In this document: one piece after another, positions 17,789 to 26,731 of the stretch
How positions within the stretch are numbered: position 1 is the first letter of the stretch
Layout: the number at the start of each line of letters is the position of its first letter
Origin: Phreatobacter sp.
Lineage (GTDB): Bacteria; Pseudomonadota; Alphaproteobacteria; Rhizobiales; Phreatobacteraceae
Reading direction: 5' to 3'
DNA length: 64,000 bases
Assembly (NCBI RefSeq): GCF_027532945.1
Contig: NZ_JAPZTZ010000029.1
Location: 62,001-126,000, forward strand
Notes under the pieces: model-generated
What the model saw: the letters and a program-made list of their open reading frames with translations, nothing else
Told to the model about the DNA's origin: nothing
The model's database searches: none
Translations under genes and position numbers: made by a program

Positions 17789-18655
17789 CTATCGCAGCGT
17801 CGGATCGAGCCGGTCGCGCAGCCAGTCGCCGAGGATCGACACGGCGAGGGTGGTCACCACGATGGTCAGGGCCGGCGCCAGCATGATCCAGGGCGCGCGG
17901 GTGATGTATTCGCGGCCATAGCCAACCATGTTGCCGAGGCTGGTCATGGGCGGCTGGACGCCGAGGCCGAGGAAGGACAGTCCGCTTTCGAGGAGGATCA
18001 CCTCGGGAAAGACCAGCGTCATGGAGACGATCAGGGTCGAGGCGATGTTGGGCAGGATGTGCTTGAGATAGACCCGCGTCGGCGACGCGCCGAGCTGCGT
18101 CACCGCCGAGGCATAGCCCTGGGCGCTGGCCGCAATGGCGAGGCCGCGGGAGATACGGGCATAGCGCTCCCAGCCGAACAGGCCCATCAGCCCGATCAGC
18201 AGCGGCAGCGACGAGCCGAAGAAGGCGAGCACGGCGAGGGCCATGATGAGGAAGGGCATGCTCGCCTGGAAGTCCGCCAGCATCAGCACGACCTGCTCGA
18301 CGAAGCCGCGGAAATAGGCCGCGAGGAAGCCGAGCGTCGTGCCGACAACCGCCGACATCAAACTCGCGCCGAAGGCGATGAGCAGCGAGATGCGGATCGA
18401 GGCGATGAGGCGGGAGAGCACGTCGCGGCCGAGTTCGTCTGTGCCGAGCCAGTGCAGCGGATGGCCGGGCGCCACGAGCCGGTTGCGCAGGTTCGGCGCG
18501 GTGTAGGAATAGGGGCTGACGAGGTCGGCGAGCAGGGCCACGGCGATCATGCCGCCGAGCCAGGCGAGGGCGAGCCAGACGAGGAGCGGCACGCCGGCGA
18601 GCCGCTGGCGCAGGCCGGGGGACGCAGCGGCCGTGTCGATGGCGCGATCGGTCAT
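17789..18655 (-). CDS. Peptide ABC transporter permease (DppC/OppC type)
   Basis: This 288-residue permease begins MTDRAIDTAAASPGLR at ATG 18655, which overlaps the stop of the DppB-like gene by four bases. HPLHWLGTDELGRDVLSRLI is the signature found early in DppC/OppC proteins. LGASPTRVYLKHILPNIAS is the EAA loop that docks on the ATPases. LESGLSFLGLGVQPPMTSLG completes the family pattern. There are about six hydrophobic segments. A longer frame on this strand reaching 19657 crosses the neighbour in the wrong frame and is an artefact. It is the last gene of a complete peptide/nickel-type importer operon. Confidence 0.93.
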   Translation of the reverse strand: MTDRAIDTAAASPGLRQRLAGVPLLVWLALAWLGGMIAVALLADLVSPYSYTAPNLRNRLVAPGHPLHWLGTDELGRDVLSRLIASIRISLLIAFGASLMSAVVGTTLGFLAAYFRGFVEQVVLMLADFQASMPFLIMALAVLAFFGSSLPLLIGLMGLFGWERYARISRGLAIAASAQGYASAVTQLGASPTRVYLKHILPNIASTLIVSMTLVFPEVILLESGLSFLGLGVQPPMTSLGNMVGYGREYITRAPWIMLAPALTIVVTTLAVSILGDWLRDRLDPTLR

Positions 18656-19587
18656 GAGCCGCTCCTGCCGCCGGCATGACGCAGGCGCGGATCGAGGAAG
18701 CCATAAAGGAAGTCGACGATCAGGTTCGAGACGACCATGGTCGCGGCCACCAGCAGCAGGATGCACTGGACCACCGCGAGGTCCCGGTTGGAGACGGCGA
18801 CCACCAGCAGCCGGCCGACGCCCGGCCAGGAGAAGACGCTCTCCACCACCACCGCGCCGGCGATGAGCGAGCCGACCATGAAGCCGATGATGGTGACGGT
18901 GGGGATCGTCGCATTGGGCAGGGCATGGCCGATGACGACCTGCCGCCACGGGACCCCCTTGGCCGAGGCGGTGCGCACATAGGGCTGGCCGAGCACTTCC
19001 AGCATGGCGCTGCGGGTGAAGCGCGCCAGCACTGCCGCGCCGCCGATGCCGAGCGTGGCGATGGGCAGGATGGCGTGGCGCCAGCTGTCCTGGCCGCCCG
19101 AGGGCAGCCAGCCCAGATGCACCGCGAAGATCAGCACCAGGACGAGGCCGAGGACGAAGCTCGGCACGGTGAAGCCGGCGACCGAGAGCAGCATGACGAG
19201 GCGGTCGGTGAGGCTGCCGCGGTTGAGGGCGGCGATGATCCCGGCGGGAATGCCGATGCCGATCTTGATGATCAGGGCGGGAATCGTGAGCGCCAGCGTC
19301 GCCGGGATGCGCTCGGCGACGAGGTCCATGGCGGCACGGCCATCGCGCATGGAGCGGCCGAGCTCTCCCTGGGCGATCGCGCCGAAATAGCTGAAGTACT
19401 GGCGCCACAGCGGCTCGTCGAGGCCCCAGGCCTTGCGGAAGGCGGCGATGGCCTCGGGCGCCGATTCCGGGCCGAGGATGATGAGCGCGGGATCGCCGGA
19501 CAGGCGCAGGACCACGAAGGCGAAAGTGACCACGAGGCCGATCGTGATGAGGGCGCGCAGCAGGCGCAGGGCGAAGAAGCGGAGCAT
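18652..19587 (-). CDS. Peptide ABC transporter permease (DppB/OppB type)
   Basis: This 311-residue permease starts [20 protein letters not shown] at ATG 19587, one base overlapping the stop of the OppF-like gene (TGATG). RLSGDPALIILGPESAP is the usual DppB segment after helix 1. YVRTASAKGVPWRQVVIGHA is the EAA loop. VVVESVFSWPGVGRLLV is the C-terminal family motif. With the DppC-like partner it forms the membrane channel. The frame can be extended upstream to 19710, but that part lies inside oppF and lacks a ribosome-binding site. Confidence 0.93.
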   Translation of the reverse strand: MLRFFALRLLRALITIGLVVTFAFVVLRLSGDPALIILGPESAPEAIAAFRKAWGLDEPLWRQYFSYFGAIAQGELGRSMRDGRAAMDLVAERIPATLALTIPALIIKIGIGIPAGIIAALNRGSLTDRLVMLLSVAGFTVPSFVLGLVLVLIFAVHLGWLPSGGQDSWRHAILPIATLGIGGAAVLARFTRSAMLEVLGQPYVRTASAKGVPWRQVVIGHALPNATIPTVTIIGFMVGSLIAGAVVVESVFSWPGVGRLLVVAVSNRDLAVVQCILLLVAATMVVSNLIVDFLYGFLDPRLRHAGGRSGS

Positions 19588-20573
19588 CAGGCGGCCTCGC
19601 GGTTCGCGGCAGCGGGTCCCGCCACGACATGGCAGGCGACGCGGCGACCGCCGCCAAGCGTCGTCAGGGCCGGCGTCGCCTCGCGGCAGCGGCCTTCCGC
19701 CAGCGGGCATCGCGGATGGAAGGCGCAGCCTGGCGGGCGCGCCGCCGGGTTCGGCGGCTCGCCGGTGAGGATGATGCGCTCGCGCTTCGATCCGGGCGCC
19801 GGGGCGGCGGAGACGAGGGCGCGGGTGTAGGGGTGCTGCGGTGTTGCAAAAAGCTCGTCGGCGTCGCCCTCCTCGACGATGCGGCCGAGATACATGACGG
19901 CGACGCGCCGGCTCACCTGGCGCACGACCCGCAGGTCGTGGCTGATGAAGAGCATGGCGATGCCGAGGCTCTCCTGCAGGTCGACCAGCAGGTTCACCAC
20001 CTGCGCCTGGATCGAAACGTCGAGGGCGGAGACCGGCTCGTCGCAGACGAGGAAGGCCGGGTCGGTCATCAGCGCCCGGGCAAGGACGACGCGCTGACGC
20101 TGGCCGCCGGAGAGTTCGTGCGGATAGCGCATGACCACATGGCGGGAGAGGCCGACGCGGCCGAGCATGGCGAGTGCCTTCTCGTTGCGTTCAACGGCAA
20201 GGCCGCGGCCGTGGATGGCGAGCGGCTCGGCCACCTGGTCAAGGACCGTGAGACGGCGGTCGAGCGCCCCGAGCGGGTCCTGGTAGATCATCTGCATGCG
20301 GGCCCGCGCGCGCCGCCAGGCCGCCGTGAATGGTTCGGGCATGGGGGCGCCGTCGAAGGCGACCGTGCCGCCATCCGGCTTTTCCAGCCCGAGCACCATG
20401 CGGCCGAGCGTCGACTTGCCCGAGCCGGATTCGCCGACGATGCCGAGCGTCTCGCCGGCGCCGACATGCAGGCTGACGCCATCGACGGCGCGGACGGCAA
20501 CCGGGCGGCCGAAGAGACCGCGGCGAAGCTGGTAGGTGCGCGCCAGGTCGCGGGCGGTGACGAGGCTGATCAT
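19587..20573 (-). CDS. Peptide ABC transporter ATPase (OppF/DppF type)
   Basis: This 328-residue ATPase has Walker [21 protein letters not shown], the signature [15 protein letters not shown], Walker [13 protein letters not shown] and the switch His in LLFISHD-type context ([12 protein letters not shown]). Its C-terminus has [20 protein letters not shown] with the cysteine-rich oligopeptide-transporter extension, which may bind an Fe-S cluster in this family. The start overlaps the OppD-like stop by four bases. It pairs with the OppD-like ATPase to drive peptide import. Confidence 0.94.
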   Translation of the reverse strand: MISLVTARDLARTYQLRRGLFGRPVAVRAVDGVSLHVGAGETLGIVGESGSGKSTLGRMVLGLEKPDGGTVAFDGAPMPEPFTAAWRRARARMQMIYQDPLGALDRRLTVLDQVAEPLAIHGRGLAVERNEKALAMLGRVGLSRHVVMRYPHELSGGQRQRVVLARALMTDPAFLVCDEPVSALDVSIQAQVVNLLVDLQESLGIAMLFISHDLRVVRQVSRRVAVMYLGRIVEEGDADELFATPQHPYTRALVSAAPAPGSKRERIILTGEPPNPAARPPGCAFHPRCPLAEGRCREATPALTTLGGGRRVACHVVAGPAAANREAA

Positions 20574-21631
20574 GGGGTGAGCGCCAGGGCGGGGGTCGCG
20601 GCGCTCGTGGGAGCGGTCGCCACATCGGCCGGCACCGGCACGGCGGTCTCGGCGCCCGGATGGAGGCAGGCGACCCGATGGACCTCACCCGCCGCCGCAA
20701 GGCGCGGATCGGTGTCGCGGCATCCGCCGCTGGCGACGGCGCAACGCGGCGCGAAGGCGCAGCCAGCCGGCAGGTGACGCGGATCGGGAACGGTGCCGGG
20801 GATGGAGGTCAGCCGCCGCCGCGGTCCGTCGAGCGGCGGCAGCGAGCCGACCAGGCCGCGTGTGTAGGGATGCAGCGCCTCGCCGAACAGGGTGGCCACC
20901 GGCGCCTCCTCGACGATGCGGCCGGCATACATGACGGCGACGCGCTCGCAGGTCTCGGCGATGACGCCGAGGTCATGACTGATGAGCACCAGCGCCATGC
21001 CGAACTCACGGCGCACGGCGCGCAAGAGGTCGAGGATCTGCGCCTGGATCGTGACGTCGAGGGCGGTGGTCGGCTCGTCGGCAACGAGGAGGTCGGGCTT
21101 GCCGGCCAAGGCCATGGCGATCATCACCCGCTGGTTCTGGCCGCCGGAGAATTCATGCGGATAGGCGTCGAGCCGGCGGGCGGCGTCGGGAATGCCGACG
21201 AGCTCCATCAGCCGCTTCGCCTCGGCCCGCAGGGCGCCGCCCGAGAGCCCGGCATGAAGCGCCAGCGCCTCGCCGATCTGGCGGCCGACGGTCAGCACGG
21301 GGTTGAGGGCGCTCGCCGGGTCCTGGAAGATCATGGCGACCCGGCCGCCGCGCACGTCGTCGAGCCGGGAGGGCGGCGCAGCGAGCAGCTCCTCGCCGGC
21401 GAGACGCACGCTTCCCGCCACCCTCGCCTTGGGGGGCAGGAGACCGAGTGCGGCGAGCCAGGTGACGGACTTGCCCGATCCGGATTCGCCGACCAGGCCG
21501 ACGGCCTCGCCAGGCGCGACGGTGAGGTCAATGCCGCGCAAGGCGGGCACGCCCGCAAAACTGACGGTGAGATCGCGGATGGCGACGAGGGGCACATCCC
21601 CCGGGGCTATTGTCGTCTGAATGAGGGACAT
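20570..21631 (-). CDS. Peptide ABC transporter ATPase (OppD/DppD type)
   Basis: This 353-residue ATPase carries Walker [21 protein letters not shown], signature [15 protein letters not shown], Walker [15 protein letters not shown] and [11 protein letters not shown]. The C-terminal extension [17 protein letters not shown] has the cysteines typical of oligopeptide ATPases. The final 25 residues are Ala/Pro/Thr-rich and look like an unstructured tail. It lies 67 bases downstream of the binding-protein gene, with a GC-rich stem-loop in the gap. Confidence 0.94.
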   Translation of the reverse strand: MSLIQTTIAPGDVPLVAIRDLTVSFAGVPALRGIDLTVAPGEAVGLVGESGSGKSVTWLAALGLLPPKARVAGSVRLAGEELLAAPPSRLDDVRGGRVAMIFQDPASALNPVLTVGRQIGEALALHAGLSGGALRAEAKRLMELVGIPDAARRLDAYPHEFSGGQNQRVMIAMALAGKPDLLVADEPTTALDVTIQAQILDLLRAVRREFGMALVLISHDLGVIAETCERVAVMYAGRIVEEAPVATLFGEALHPYTRGLVGSLPPLDGPRRRLTSIPGTVPDPRHLPAGCAFAPRCAVASGGCRDTDPRLAAAGEVHRVACLHPGAETAVPVPADVATAPTSAATPALALTP

Positions 21632-21658
21632 TGCGGCCCTTTTTCGATCAACGCGGCG

Positions 21659-21685
21659 GAGCCGGCCGCGGGCGGCGGCCGGCTC
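21659..21685 (-). other. Stem-loop between binding protein and OppD-like genes
   Basis: An 11-bp perfect stem (GAGCCGGCCGC paired with GCGGCCGGCTC) has a 5-base loop. No T-run follows on the minus strand, so it is not a classical terminator. Its place right after a binding-protein gene suggests an mRNA-stabilising or attenuating element. Confidence 0.6.
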
Positions 21686-21698
21686 GAGGCCAGAGGGA

Positions 21699-23336
21699 TC
21701 AGGCGCCGTAATTGCCGGGACGGAAGTCCATGGCGAAGGCCGGGGCGGTCTTCCAGCGGATGGATTTCGCCTTGGCGGTGAAGGTCGCGTTCTGGTGGAG
21801 CACCGTGTAGGCGGGGTCCTCGCGCTCGCAGATCTCCAGCATGCGGCGGAAGGACTTGCGGCGGAGATCCCGGTCGGTCGAGGTCTCCAGCACCTCGCAG
21901 AGCTGGTTCATCTCGGCATTGGTCCATTCGCCGATCTGCTGCTGCTGGCCGTTGGGGCCGTGCTGGTTGACGATCGAGGAGACCGGATCGTTGAAGGGCG
22001 CCGAGTTCGACCAGTCGCGCACGGCGCGCGCCGGCCCGCGCTCCATGATCTGGCTCCAGTTCTCCACCGTCTGCATCTGCACGTTCAGGCCGACCGAGCG
22101 CCACATCTCCGTGAGGATCTGCGAGGTCGGGTTCTGGTTGGTGTAGTAGTTGTTGAGCACGCGGTAGACGATAGGATCGCCGCGATAACCAGCCTGGCGG
22201 AGCAGGTCGCGGGCGATCTTCGGGTCGTAGTCCGGCACCTTCCAGTCGGCATGGAACATGTCGCCGTAGAACTCCCACTGCAGGCCCGCCGGCACCTTGG
22301 TGCGGCCGGCCCAGAGCGTCTCGACGATGGCCTGACGGTCGATGGCATGGGTGAAGGCGCGGCGCACGAGCGGATTGGCGAGCTGGGCGTTGTTCTTGTC
22401 GAAGACGGTGAGGCGGTGGTTCTGGATGGTGCCGCCCTGGACCTCGAAGGCGGCGTTCTTCTCGATCTCGCCGATCTGGTCCGGCGGGATGTCGCAGGCG
22501 AACTGGTACTGGCCTGACAGCAGGCCGGCGACACGGCTCGCCACTTCCGGCACCTCGACGAAGCGGATGGACTTCAGCGGCGGGCGGCCACCCCAGTACT
22601 CGTCATGAGCCTCGAGGGTGAGCGACACGTCGGGGCGGAACTCGACGACCTTGTAGGGGCCGGTGGTGATCGGCTTGCGCGCCCAGTCGAGATAGCTTGC
22701 CGCCTCGTCCCAGCCGCGGCGGCTCATGATGTCCGAGCCGTAGCGGGACAGGCGGCCCTCCAGCGTCACGTCGGGCGTCGCATTGATGAAGCGCACGGTA
22801 TAGCGGTCGACGATGTCGATGCGCAGCAGGTCGGGCCAGATGCGGCGGGCCGTCGCCGCAATATCCGGGGGCAGCTCCTTGCCGGCGCGCGGGGTCGGGA
22901 TCTGCTCGAAGGCCCTGATGGTGGAGCGGTTCTTCGCCTCGGTATTGGCGAACATGCGCTCGCGCGAGAAGGTGAAGACCACGTCCTCGGCGGTCATCTC
23001 GTCGCCGTTGTGGAACTTCACGCCCTGACGGAGCTTCAGCTCGACCGTCTGGTCGTTGACGCGGCGCCACTCGGTGGCAAGGCCGGGGCGCGGCGCGAGA
23101 TTGCCGAGCCAGTCACGGCCGATCAGGCTCTCCCAGAGCGAGGTGTAGAACACGCGCTCGCCGACATTCGACTGCTCGCGCAGCACGTCGAGCACGTTGG
23201 AATTGACGATTTTCTGCACCGCGATGGTGATGCGCGGGCGGTTGTCGGCCTGGGCCACGGCAAAGCGCGGCACGAGGGGCGCGGCGACGGCGGCGCCGCC
23301 GAGGAGAAGCACGGAACGACGTGAGGTCTGGCTCAT
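21699..23336 (-). CDS. Peptide ABC transporter substrate-binding protein (SBP family 5)
   Basis: This 545-residue periplasmic protein starts at ATG 23336 with a twin-arginine-like leader (SQTSRRSVLLLGGAAVAAP, cleavage probably after AVAQA). KLRQGVKFHNGDEMTAEDVV is the family 5 signature found in DppA, OppA and NikA. TKVPAGLQWEFYGDMF and the C-terminal domain match the family. The ligand may be peptides, nickel complexes or other small solutes; the binding pocket cannot be read by eye. It heads the four-gene transporter set and is preceded by an isomerase gene on the same strand. Confidence 0.9.
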   Translation of the reverse strand: MSQTSRRSVLLLGGAAVAAPLVPRFAVAQADNRPRITIAVQKIVNSNVLDVLREQSNVGERVFYTSLWESLIGRDWLGNLAPRPGLATEWRRVNDQTVELKLRQGVKFHNGDEMTAEDVVFTFSRERMFANTEAKNRSTIRAFEQIPTPRAGKELPPDIAATARRIWPDLLRIDIVDRYTVRFINATPDVTLEGRLSRYGSDIMSRRGWDEAASYLDWARKPITTGPYKVVEFRPDVSLTLEAHDEYWGGRPPLKSIRFVEVPEVASRVAGLLSGQYQFACDIPPDQIGEIEKNAAFEVQGGTIQNHRLTVFDKNNAQLANPLVRRAFTHAIDRQAIVETLWAGRTKVPAGLQWEFYGDMFHADWKVPDYDPKIARDLLRQAGYRGDPIVYRVLNNYYTNQNPTSQILTEMWRSVGLNVQMQTVENWSQIMERGPARAVRDWSNSAPFNDPVSSIVNQHGPNGQQQQIGEWTNAEMNQLCEVLETSTDRDLRRKSFRRMLEICEREDPAYTVLHQNATFTAKAKSIRWKTAPAFAMDFRPGNYGA

Positions 23337-23408
23337 GGACGGAAGCTCCTGCTGGGGGAGGGCTGCGGCATTCCGCCGCCGGTCATCCGCACAGCTAGAC
23401 CTCCCGGA

Positions 23409-23435
23409 CGACACGGCGGTGAACCCGCCGTGTCG
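23409..23435. other. Stem-loop upstream of the peptide-binding protein
   Basis: An 11-bp perfect stem (CGACACGGCGG with CCGCCGTGTCG) has a 5-base loop, between the isomerase stop and the binding-protein start. No T-run follows on either strand. It could be a processing or attenuation signal in a shared transcript. Confidence 0.55.
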
Positions 23436-23472
23436 GATCAATGACGGGTCGATCCCGCCCCGCGGGACGGCC

Positions 23473-24288
23473 TCAGACGGCGAGGCCGAGCCCGATCAGA
23501 TGCTCGGCGCCGGCGCGGACCAGGTCCTTGTTGCGGACCTCGAGGATCAGTCGGGGGTTGCTGCTGAGCGTGCCCAGGGTGCGGAAAACCTGCGGCCAGA
23601 CGATGCTGCCCTCGCCGGGATTCCAGTGGCGGTCAGCATAACCGTCGGAGTCCTGCAGGTGGACGTGGTGGAGCATGTCGCCGGCGGCCGTCACGTAGAA
23701 ATCGACCGGCGGTGCGCCGGTGGAGACATGGGCGTAATGGGCGTGGCCGGTGTCGATCGAGACCCGCACGGCCGGGCTGTCGAAGGACTTGGCGAGGGCC
23801 ACGCGGTCGGCCGGGTCGCAGTCCTCGATGTTCTCGATGACGAGGGTGACGCCCATGTCCTCGGCGCGGCGCACGGCCTCGGCGAGCGTGTCGTGGGTGC
23901 GTTCGACCACCTTGGCGCGGGCGCCGGGATTATAGTCGAGATTGTTGTAGTCCCAGGTCGTGTAGGGCGAGTGGATGACCATCTGCGTGGCGCCGAGCGC
24001 GGCGCAGACGTCGAGGCCCTGGGCCATGCGCCGGCTCACGAGGGCGCGCACATCGGGATCGAGGCTGGCGATGGTGAAGCCCCAGAAGGGCCCGTGGATG
24101 CCGAGCCTGCCGTGGTAGCCGTCGAGCTCCTTGCGGATCGCCTCGGCGAGCGGCGCCCAGTCGCTGTTGAGCACCTCGGCCCAGAAGAAGTCCTGGATCT
24201 CGAGATCGCGCTGGCTGTCGATGATCCAGGAGCGGTGCTGGCGCAGGCCGTCGAGCGGCAGCGCGACGCCAAGTTTGGGCAGGGACAT
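23473..24288 (-). CDS. Sugar phosphate isomerase/epimerase (AP-endonuclease-2 TIM barrel)
   Basis: This 271-residue protein begins MSLPKLGVALPLDGLRQ at ATG 24288; the 26-residue upstream extension has no family similarity. The pattern fits the xylose-isomerase-like TIM-barrel family. LGIHGPFWGF and MVIHSPYTTWD hold barrel-edge histidines, LVIENIEDCDP the metal-binding Glu, SIDTGHAHYAH the Asp and His, and LHHVHLQDSDG the next His. These are the usual metal ligands. Such enzymes isomerise or epimerise keto-sugars and inositol derivatives. Linkage to the downstream ABC operon hints that the imported solute is sugar-like, or contains a sugar, rather than a plain peptide. Confidence 0.82.
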   Translation of the reverse strand: MSLPKLGVALPLDGLRQHRSWIIDSQRDLEIQDFFWAEVLNSDWAPLAEAIRKELDGYHGRLGIHGPFWGFTIASLDPDVRALVSRRMAQGLDVCAALGATQMVIHSPYTTWDYNNLDYNPGARAKVVERTHDTLAEAVRRAEDMGVTLVIENIEDCDPADRVALAKSFDSPAVRVSIDTGHAHYAHVSTGAPPVDFYVTAAGDMLHHVHLQDSDGYADRHWNPGEGSIVWPQVFRTLGTLSSNPRLILEVRNKDLVRAGAEHLIGLGLAV

Positions 24289-24384
24289 GGGTGTGATCCG
24301 TCGATAGGCGGCCCTCGGCCGCGGCGCTCCCGGGCATCGCGCCGCCAGACGACGGGGGAATGACAAAGGGACGCGCAGGAGCCG

Positions 24385-24412
24385 TGTCGAAATCGGGGGA
24401 GCTGGCCCGTCA
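24385..24412 (+). promoter_or_regulatory. Candidate ECF-sigma promoter
   Basis: TGTCGA at 24385-24390 and CGTCA at 24408-24412 are separated by 17 bases, in the form of an ECF -35/-10 pair. As I recall, TGTCGA is the -35 element reported for ECF42 factors, and an ECF42 gene lies in the operon downstream. The first start codon is about 50 bases away. Confidence 0.4.
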
Positions 24413-24461
24413 TGGCGTCGGGAGGCTCGTGGTGAGCCTGCCCGAAACGATGGAGCCTTCC

Positions 24462-25070
24462 ATGACGTGCAATCCTCGCCTCTCGCGGCGCTGGGCGGCC
24501 GGCATCTTCGCCGGTGTCGCTCTTGCCGCCCTTCCCGCCCTCGCCGGCGACCGCTTCGGTCCGCGCGCCGATCTGGAGCGCCTGTCCGGCACCTATGCCA
24601 GCGCGGCGCCCGAGCCCTGGTACGGCGGCTACGGCACCCGCCGGTTCACCTTCGAGAATGGCCGCTGGAGCCTCGTCTTCACCCATGCGCTGGATCCGGC
24701 GATGCAGCGGCGCACCTTCTCCTTCCGCACCGACGGCCCCTACCGCGTCGGCGCGCCGTCGGGGAGCGTCGCCGGTGCCTTCGAGGCCGTGTTCTCCGAG
24801 GACGTGAAGCGGGTGACGCTGCTCACCGACGATCCCGCCATTATCCAGGCCTTCGGCTTTGCCGGCTGCGGCCTGACGTTCAATGTCGAGGTCGATATCT
24901 CCGCCAGGGGCTGCGCGGGCTGGAAGCCCGTCTCGGTCTGCCGCGACGATCACGACCTGATCGCCATCGACGCGGCGGGCCTCTACTTTGGCGTCAGGCC
25001 GCGCGACAATGACATGTGCAGCGCCGAGCGGCGTCCGACCGCGCTGCTGATGCCCGTCGTCCGGCAGTGA
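24462..25070 (+). CDS. Secreted protein of unknown function
   Basis: This 202-residue protein starts MTCNPRLSRRWAAGIFAG and has a signal peptide ending near PALAGD. ATG 24462 follows a TGGAG site; ATG 24450 is an alternative four codons upstream. The mature part has DLERLSGTYAS and RRFTFENGRWSLVFTHAL, beta-strand-rich and lipocalin-like in feel, plus four cysteines in the second half (AGCG, RGCAG, SVCRD, DMCS) that could form two disulphides. I do not recognise the family. It is 11 bases upstream of the YCII/DGPF gene and so appears to be in the ECF42 operon, possibly as a periplasmic target of that system. Confidence 0.6.
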   Translation: MTCNPRLSRRWAAGIFAGVALAALPALAGDRFGPRADLERLSGTYASAAPEPWYGGYGTRRFTFENGRWSLVFTHALDPAMQRRTFSFRTDGPYRVGAPSGSVAGAFEAVFSEDVKRVTLLTDDPAIIQAFGFAGCGLTFNVEVDISARGCAGWKPVSVCRDDHDLIAIDAAGLYFGVRPRDNDMCSAERRPTALLMPVVRQ

Positions 25071-25081
25071 GGGAGGCTCCG

Positions 25082-25426
25082 ATGCGCTTCGCCATTCTGA
25101 ACTATGTGAAGCCGGATGGTTTCGCTGATCGTTTGCCGGACAATGGTCCGGACGGGCCAGCCTGGGGCGCCTATACCAAGGCGCTGATCGAGGCGGGCGT
25201 GCTGGTCGGCGGAGCGGCGCTGGTGTCATCCCACGCCGCAACCACGCTCCGCCTCGTCGAGGGGCGCCGCGACATCCATGACGGCCCCTATGCGGAGACC
25301 AAGGAGCAGCTCGGCGGCTTCTACCTCATCGAGGTGCCGGATATCGACACCGCGCTGGAATGGGCCGCTCGCAACCCGGCGGCTGCCACCGGCGCCGTCG
25401 AGGTGCGGCCGGTCCATTCGGCCTGA
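25082..25426 (+). CDS. YCII/DGPF-domain protein
   Basis: This 114-residue protein of the YCII-related family carries the diagnostic motif DGPYAETKEQLGGFYLIEV (DGPF class) in the middle. Proteins of this class are small ferredoxin-like-fold proteins of poorly known function and are the usual genomic partners of ECF42 sigma factors. The ATG at 25082 gives MRFAILNYVKPDG. The gene is three bases upstream of the ECF gene, so co-translation is likely. Confidence 0.88.
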   Translation: MRFAILNYVKPDGFADRLPDNGPDGPAWGAYTKALIEAGVLVGGAALVSSHAATTLRLVEGRRDIHDGPYAETKEQLGGFYLIEVPDIDTALEWAARNPAAATGAVEVRPVHSA

Positions 25427-25429
25427 GCC

Positions 25430-26731
25430 ATGGGGGACGCGGCGGCGAGAGCGGTCGAGCGGGCGGCACGCCTGTCCTATGGGCGGCTGCTGGCGCTACT
25501 CGCCGCGCGCGGCCGCGACCTCGCCTCCGCCGAGGACGCCCTCGGCGGGGCTCTGCTGCGGGCGCTGGAGACCTGGCCGCGGACGGGCGTGCCGGACAAT
25601 CCGGAGGCCTGGCTGCTCGCCACCGGGCGGCGTCTTGCCGTCGATGCCTGGCGCCGGCAGGCGACCGCCGCAACCCATGCACCGGAGGTCACGCTGCTCG
25701 ATGAGGAGCGGTTCGCCCGGCAGGAGGGTGCCTTTCCCGATCGGCGATTGGCGCTGATGCTCGCCTGCGCCCATCCGGCCATCGATCCCGGCATCCGCAC
25801 GCCGCTGATCCTCCAGACGATCCTCGGCATCGACGTGCGCCGGATGGCCTCGGCCTTCCTCGTCAAGCCCGCCACGCTCGGTCAGGGCCTCGTGCGCGCC
25901 AAGGCCCGCATCCGCGACCTCGCCATCGGTTTCGAGCTTCCCGGGCCCGAAGCGCTGCCGGAGCGGATCGACGCGGTTCTCGGTGCCGTCTACGCTGCCT
26001 ACACGCTCGGCTGGGACGATGCTTTCGCCGGCGAGGACGCCCGCGGCGACCTGACGGAAGAAGCCTGCTGGCTTGCGCGGATCGTGGCCGACTGCGCCCC
26101 GGCCCATGCCGAGGCCAATGCCCTTCTGGCGCTGCTGCTGTTTTCGGAGGCGCGGAAATCCGCCCGCCGCGACCGGCTGACCGGCGCCTTCGTGCCGCTG
26201 TCGGACCAGGACCCCGCGACCTGGGACGCGGCGCTCCTCACCGAGGCAGAGGACCGGCTGCGCCGCGCCCGGCCTGAAGCCAAGCCCGGCCGTTTCGGCC
26301 TCGAGGCGGCGATCCAGGCCGTCCATGCCGAGCGTCGTCGCACCGGGCGGACCGACTGGCCAGCGATCGAGCATCTCTATCGCGGGCTGGTGGCGCTGGT
26401 GCCGACGGTGGGTGCGCGGATCGGCCATGCCGCCGCGCGGGCGGCGGTGTCGGGGCCGGCGGAGGGCCTCGCCCTGCTCGACGCCCTGGGCGTCGAGGCC
26501 ATTGCCACGCATCAGCCCTATTGGGCGACGCGGGCCCATCTGCTGGCCGAGCTCGGCCGGCCCGTCGAGGCGGCCGAGGCCTTCGAGCGTGCCATCGGGC
26601 TCAGCCGCGACCCGGCGGTGCGGCAGTTCCTGACCGAGAAGGCCCGCCATCCCCCGCTGCGGACCGAACCCGCCCGGATCGCTCCGGGCGGGACTGGGAC
26701 AGGGCCGATCAGCCCTGGCGGCGCGGGATGA
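25430..26731 (+). CDS. ECF42-group RNA polymerase sigma factor
   Basis: This 433-residue protein has short sigma-70 regions 2 and 4 in the first 170 residues (LSYGRLLALLAARGRDLASA, then AWLLATGRRLAVDAWRR; region 4 with RRMASAFLVKPATLGQGLVRAK), then a long C-terminal extension (about 180-420) rich in helical pairs like tetratricopeptide repeats (DUF6596 type). That extension defines the ECF42 group, which in studied cases acts without an anti-sigma factor and controls neighbouring DGPF genes. The last 20 residues are Pro/Gly-rich, and the 3' end overlaps the convergent binding-protein gene by 23 bases. Confidence 0.88.
   Translation: MGDAAARAVERAARLSYGRLLALLAARGRDLASAEDALGGALLRALETWPRTGVPDNPEAWLLATGRRLAVDAWRRQATAATHAPEVTLLDEERFARQEGAFPDRRLALMLACAHPAIDPGIRTPLILQTILGIDVRRMASAFLVKPATLGQGLVRAKARIRDLAIGFELPGPEALPERIDAVLGAVYAAYTLGWDDAFAGEDARGDLTEEACWLARIVADCAPAHAEANALLALLLFSEARKSARRDRLTGAFVPLSDQDPATWDAALLTEAEDRLRRARPEAKPGRFGLEAAIQAVHAERRRTGRTDWPAIEHLYRGLVALVPTVGARIGHAAARAAVSGPAEGLALLDALGVEAIATHQPYWATRAHLLAELGRPVEAAEAFERAIGLSRDPAVRQFLTEKARHPPLRTEPARIAPGGTGTGPISPGGAG
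26669..26692. terminator. Stem-loop inside the 3' end of the sigma-factor gene
   Basis: A 10-bp perfect stem (CCCGCCCGGA with TCCGGGCGGG) has a TCGC loop in the last codons of the sigma gene, just past the stop of the convergent binding-protein gene. It is placed where a terminator for the minus-strand operon would be, but there is no T-run, so Rho-independent action is uncertain. Confidence 0.4.

Noticed and set aside
17789-19657. A single 622-codon minus-strand frame joining DppB and DppC regions
   Set aside because: The first half is the DppB gene in the wrong frame; the real DppC starts at 18655 and DppB has its own frame with proper motifs.
23409-23435. The hairpin before the peptide-binding protein as a Rho-independent terminator
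   Set aside because: No T-run follows on either strand, and the genes on both sides are on the same strand and probably co-transcribed.
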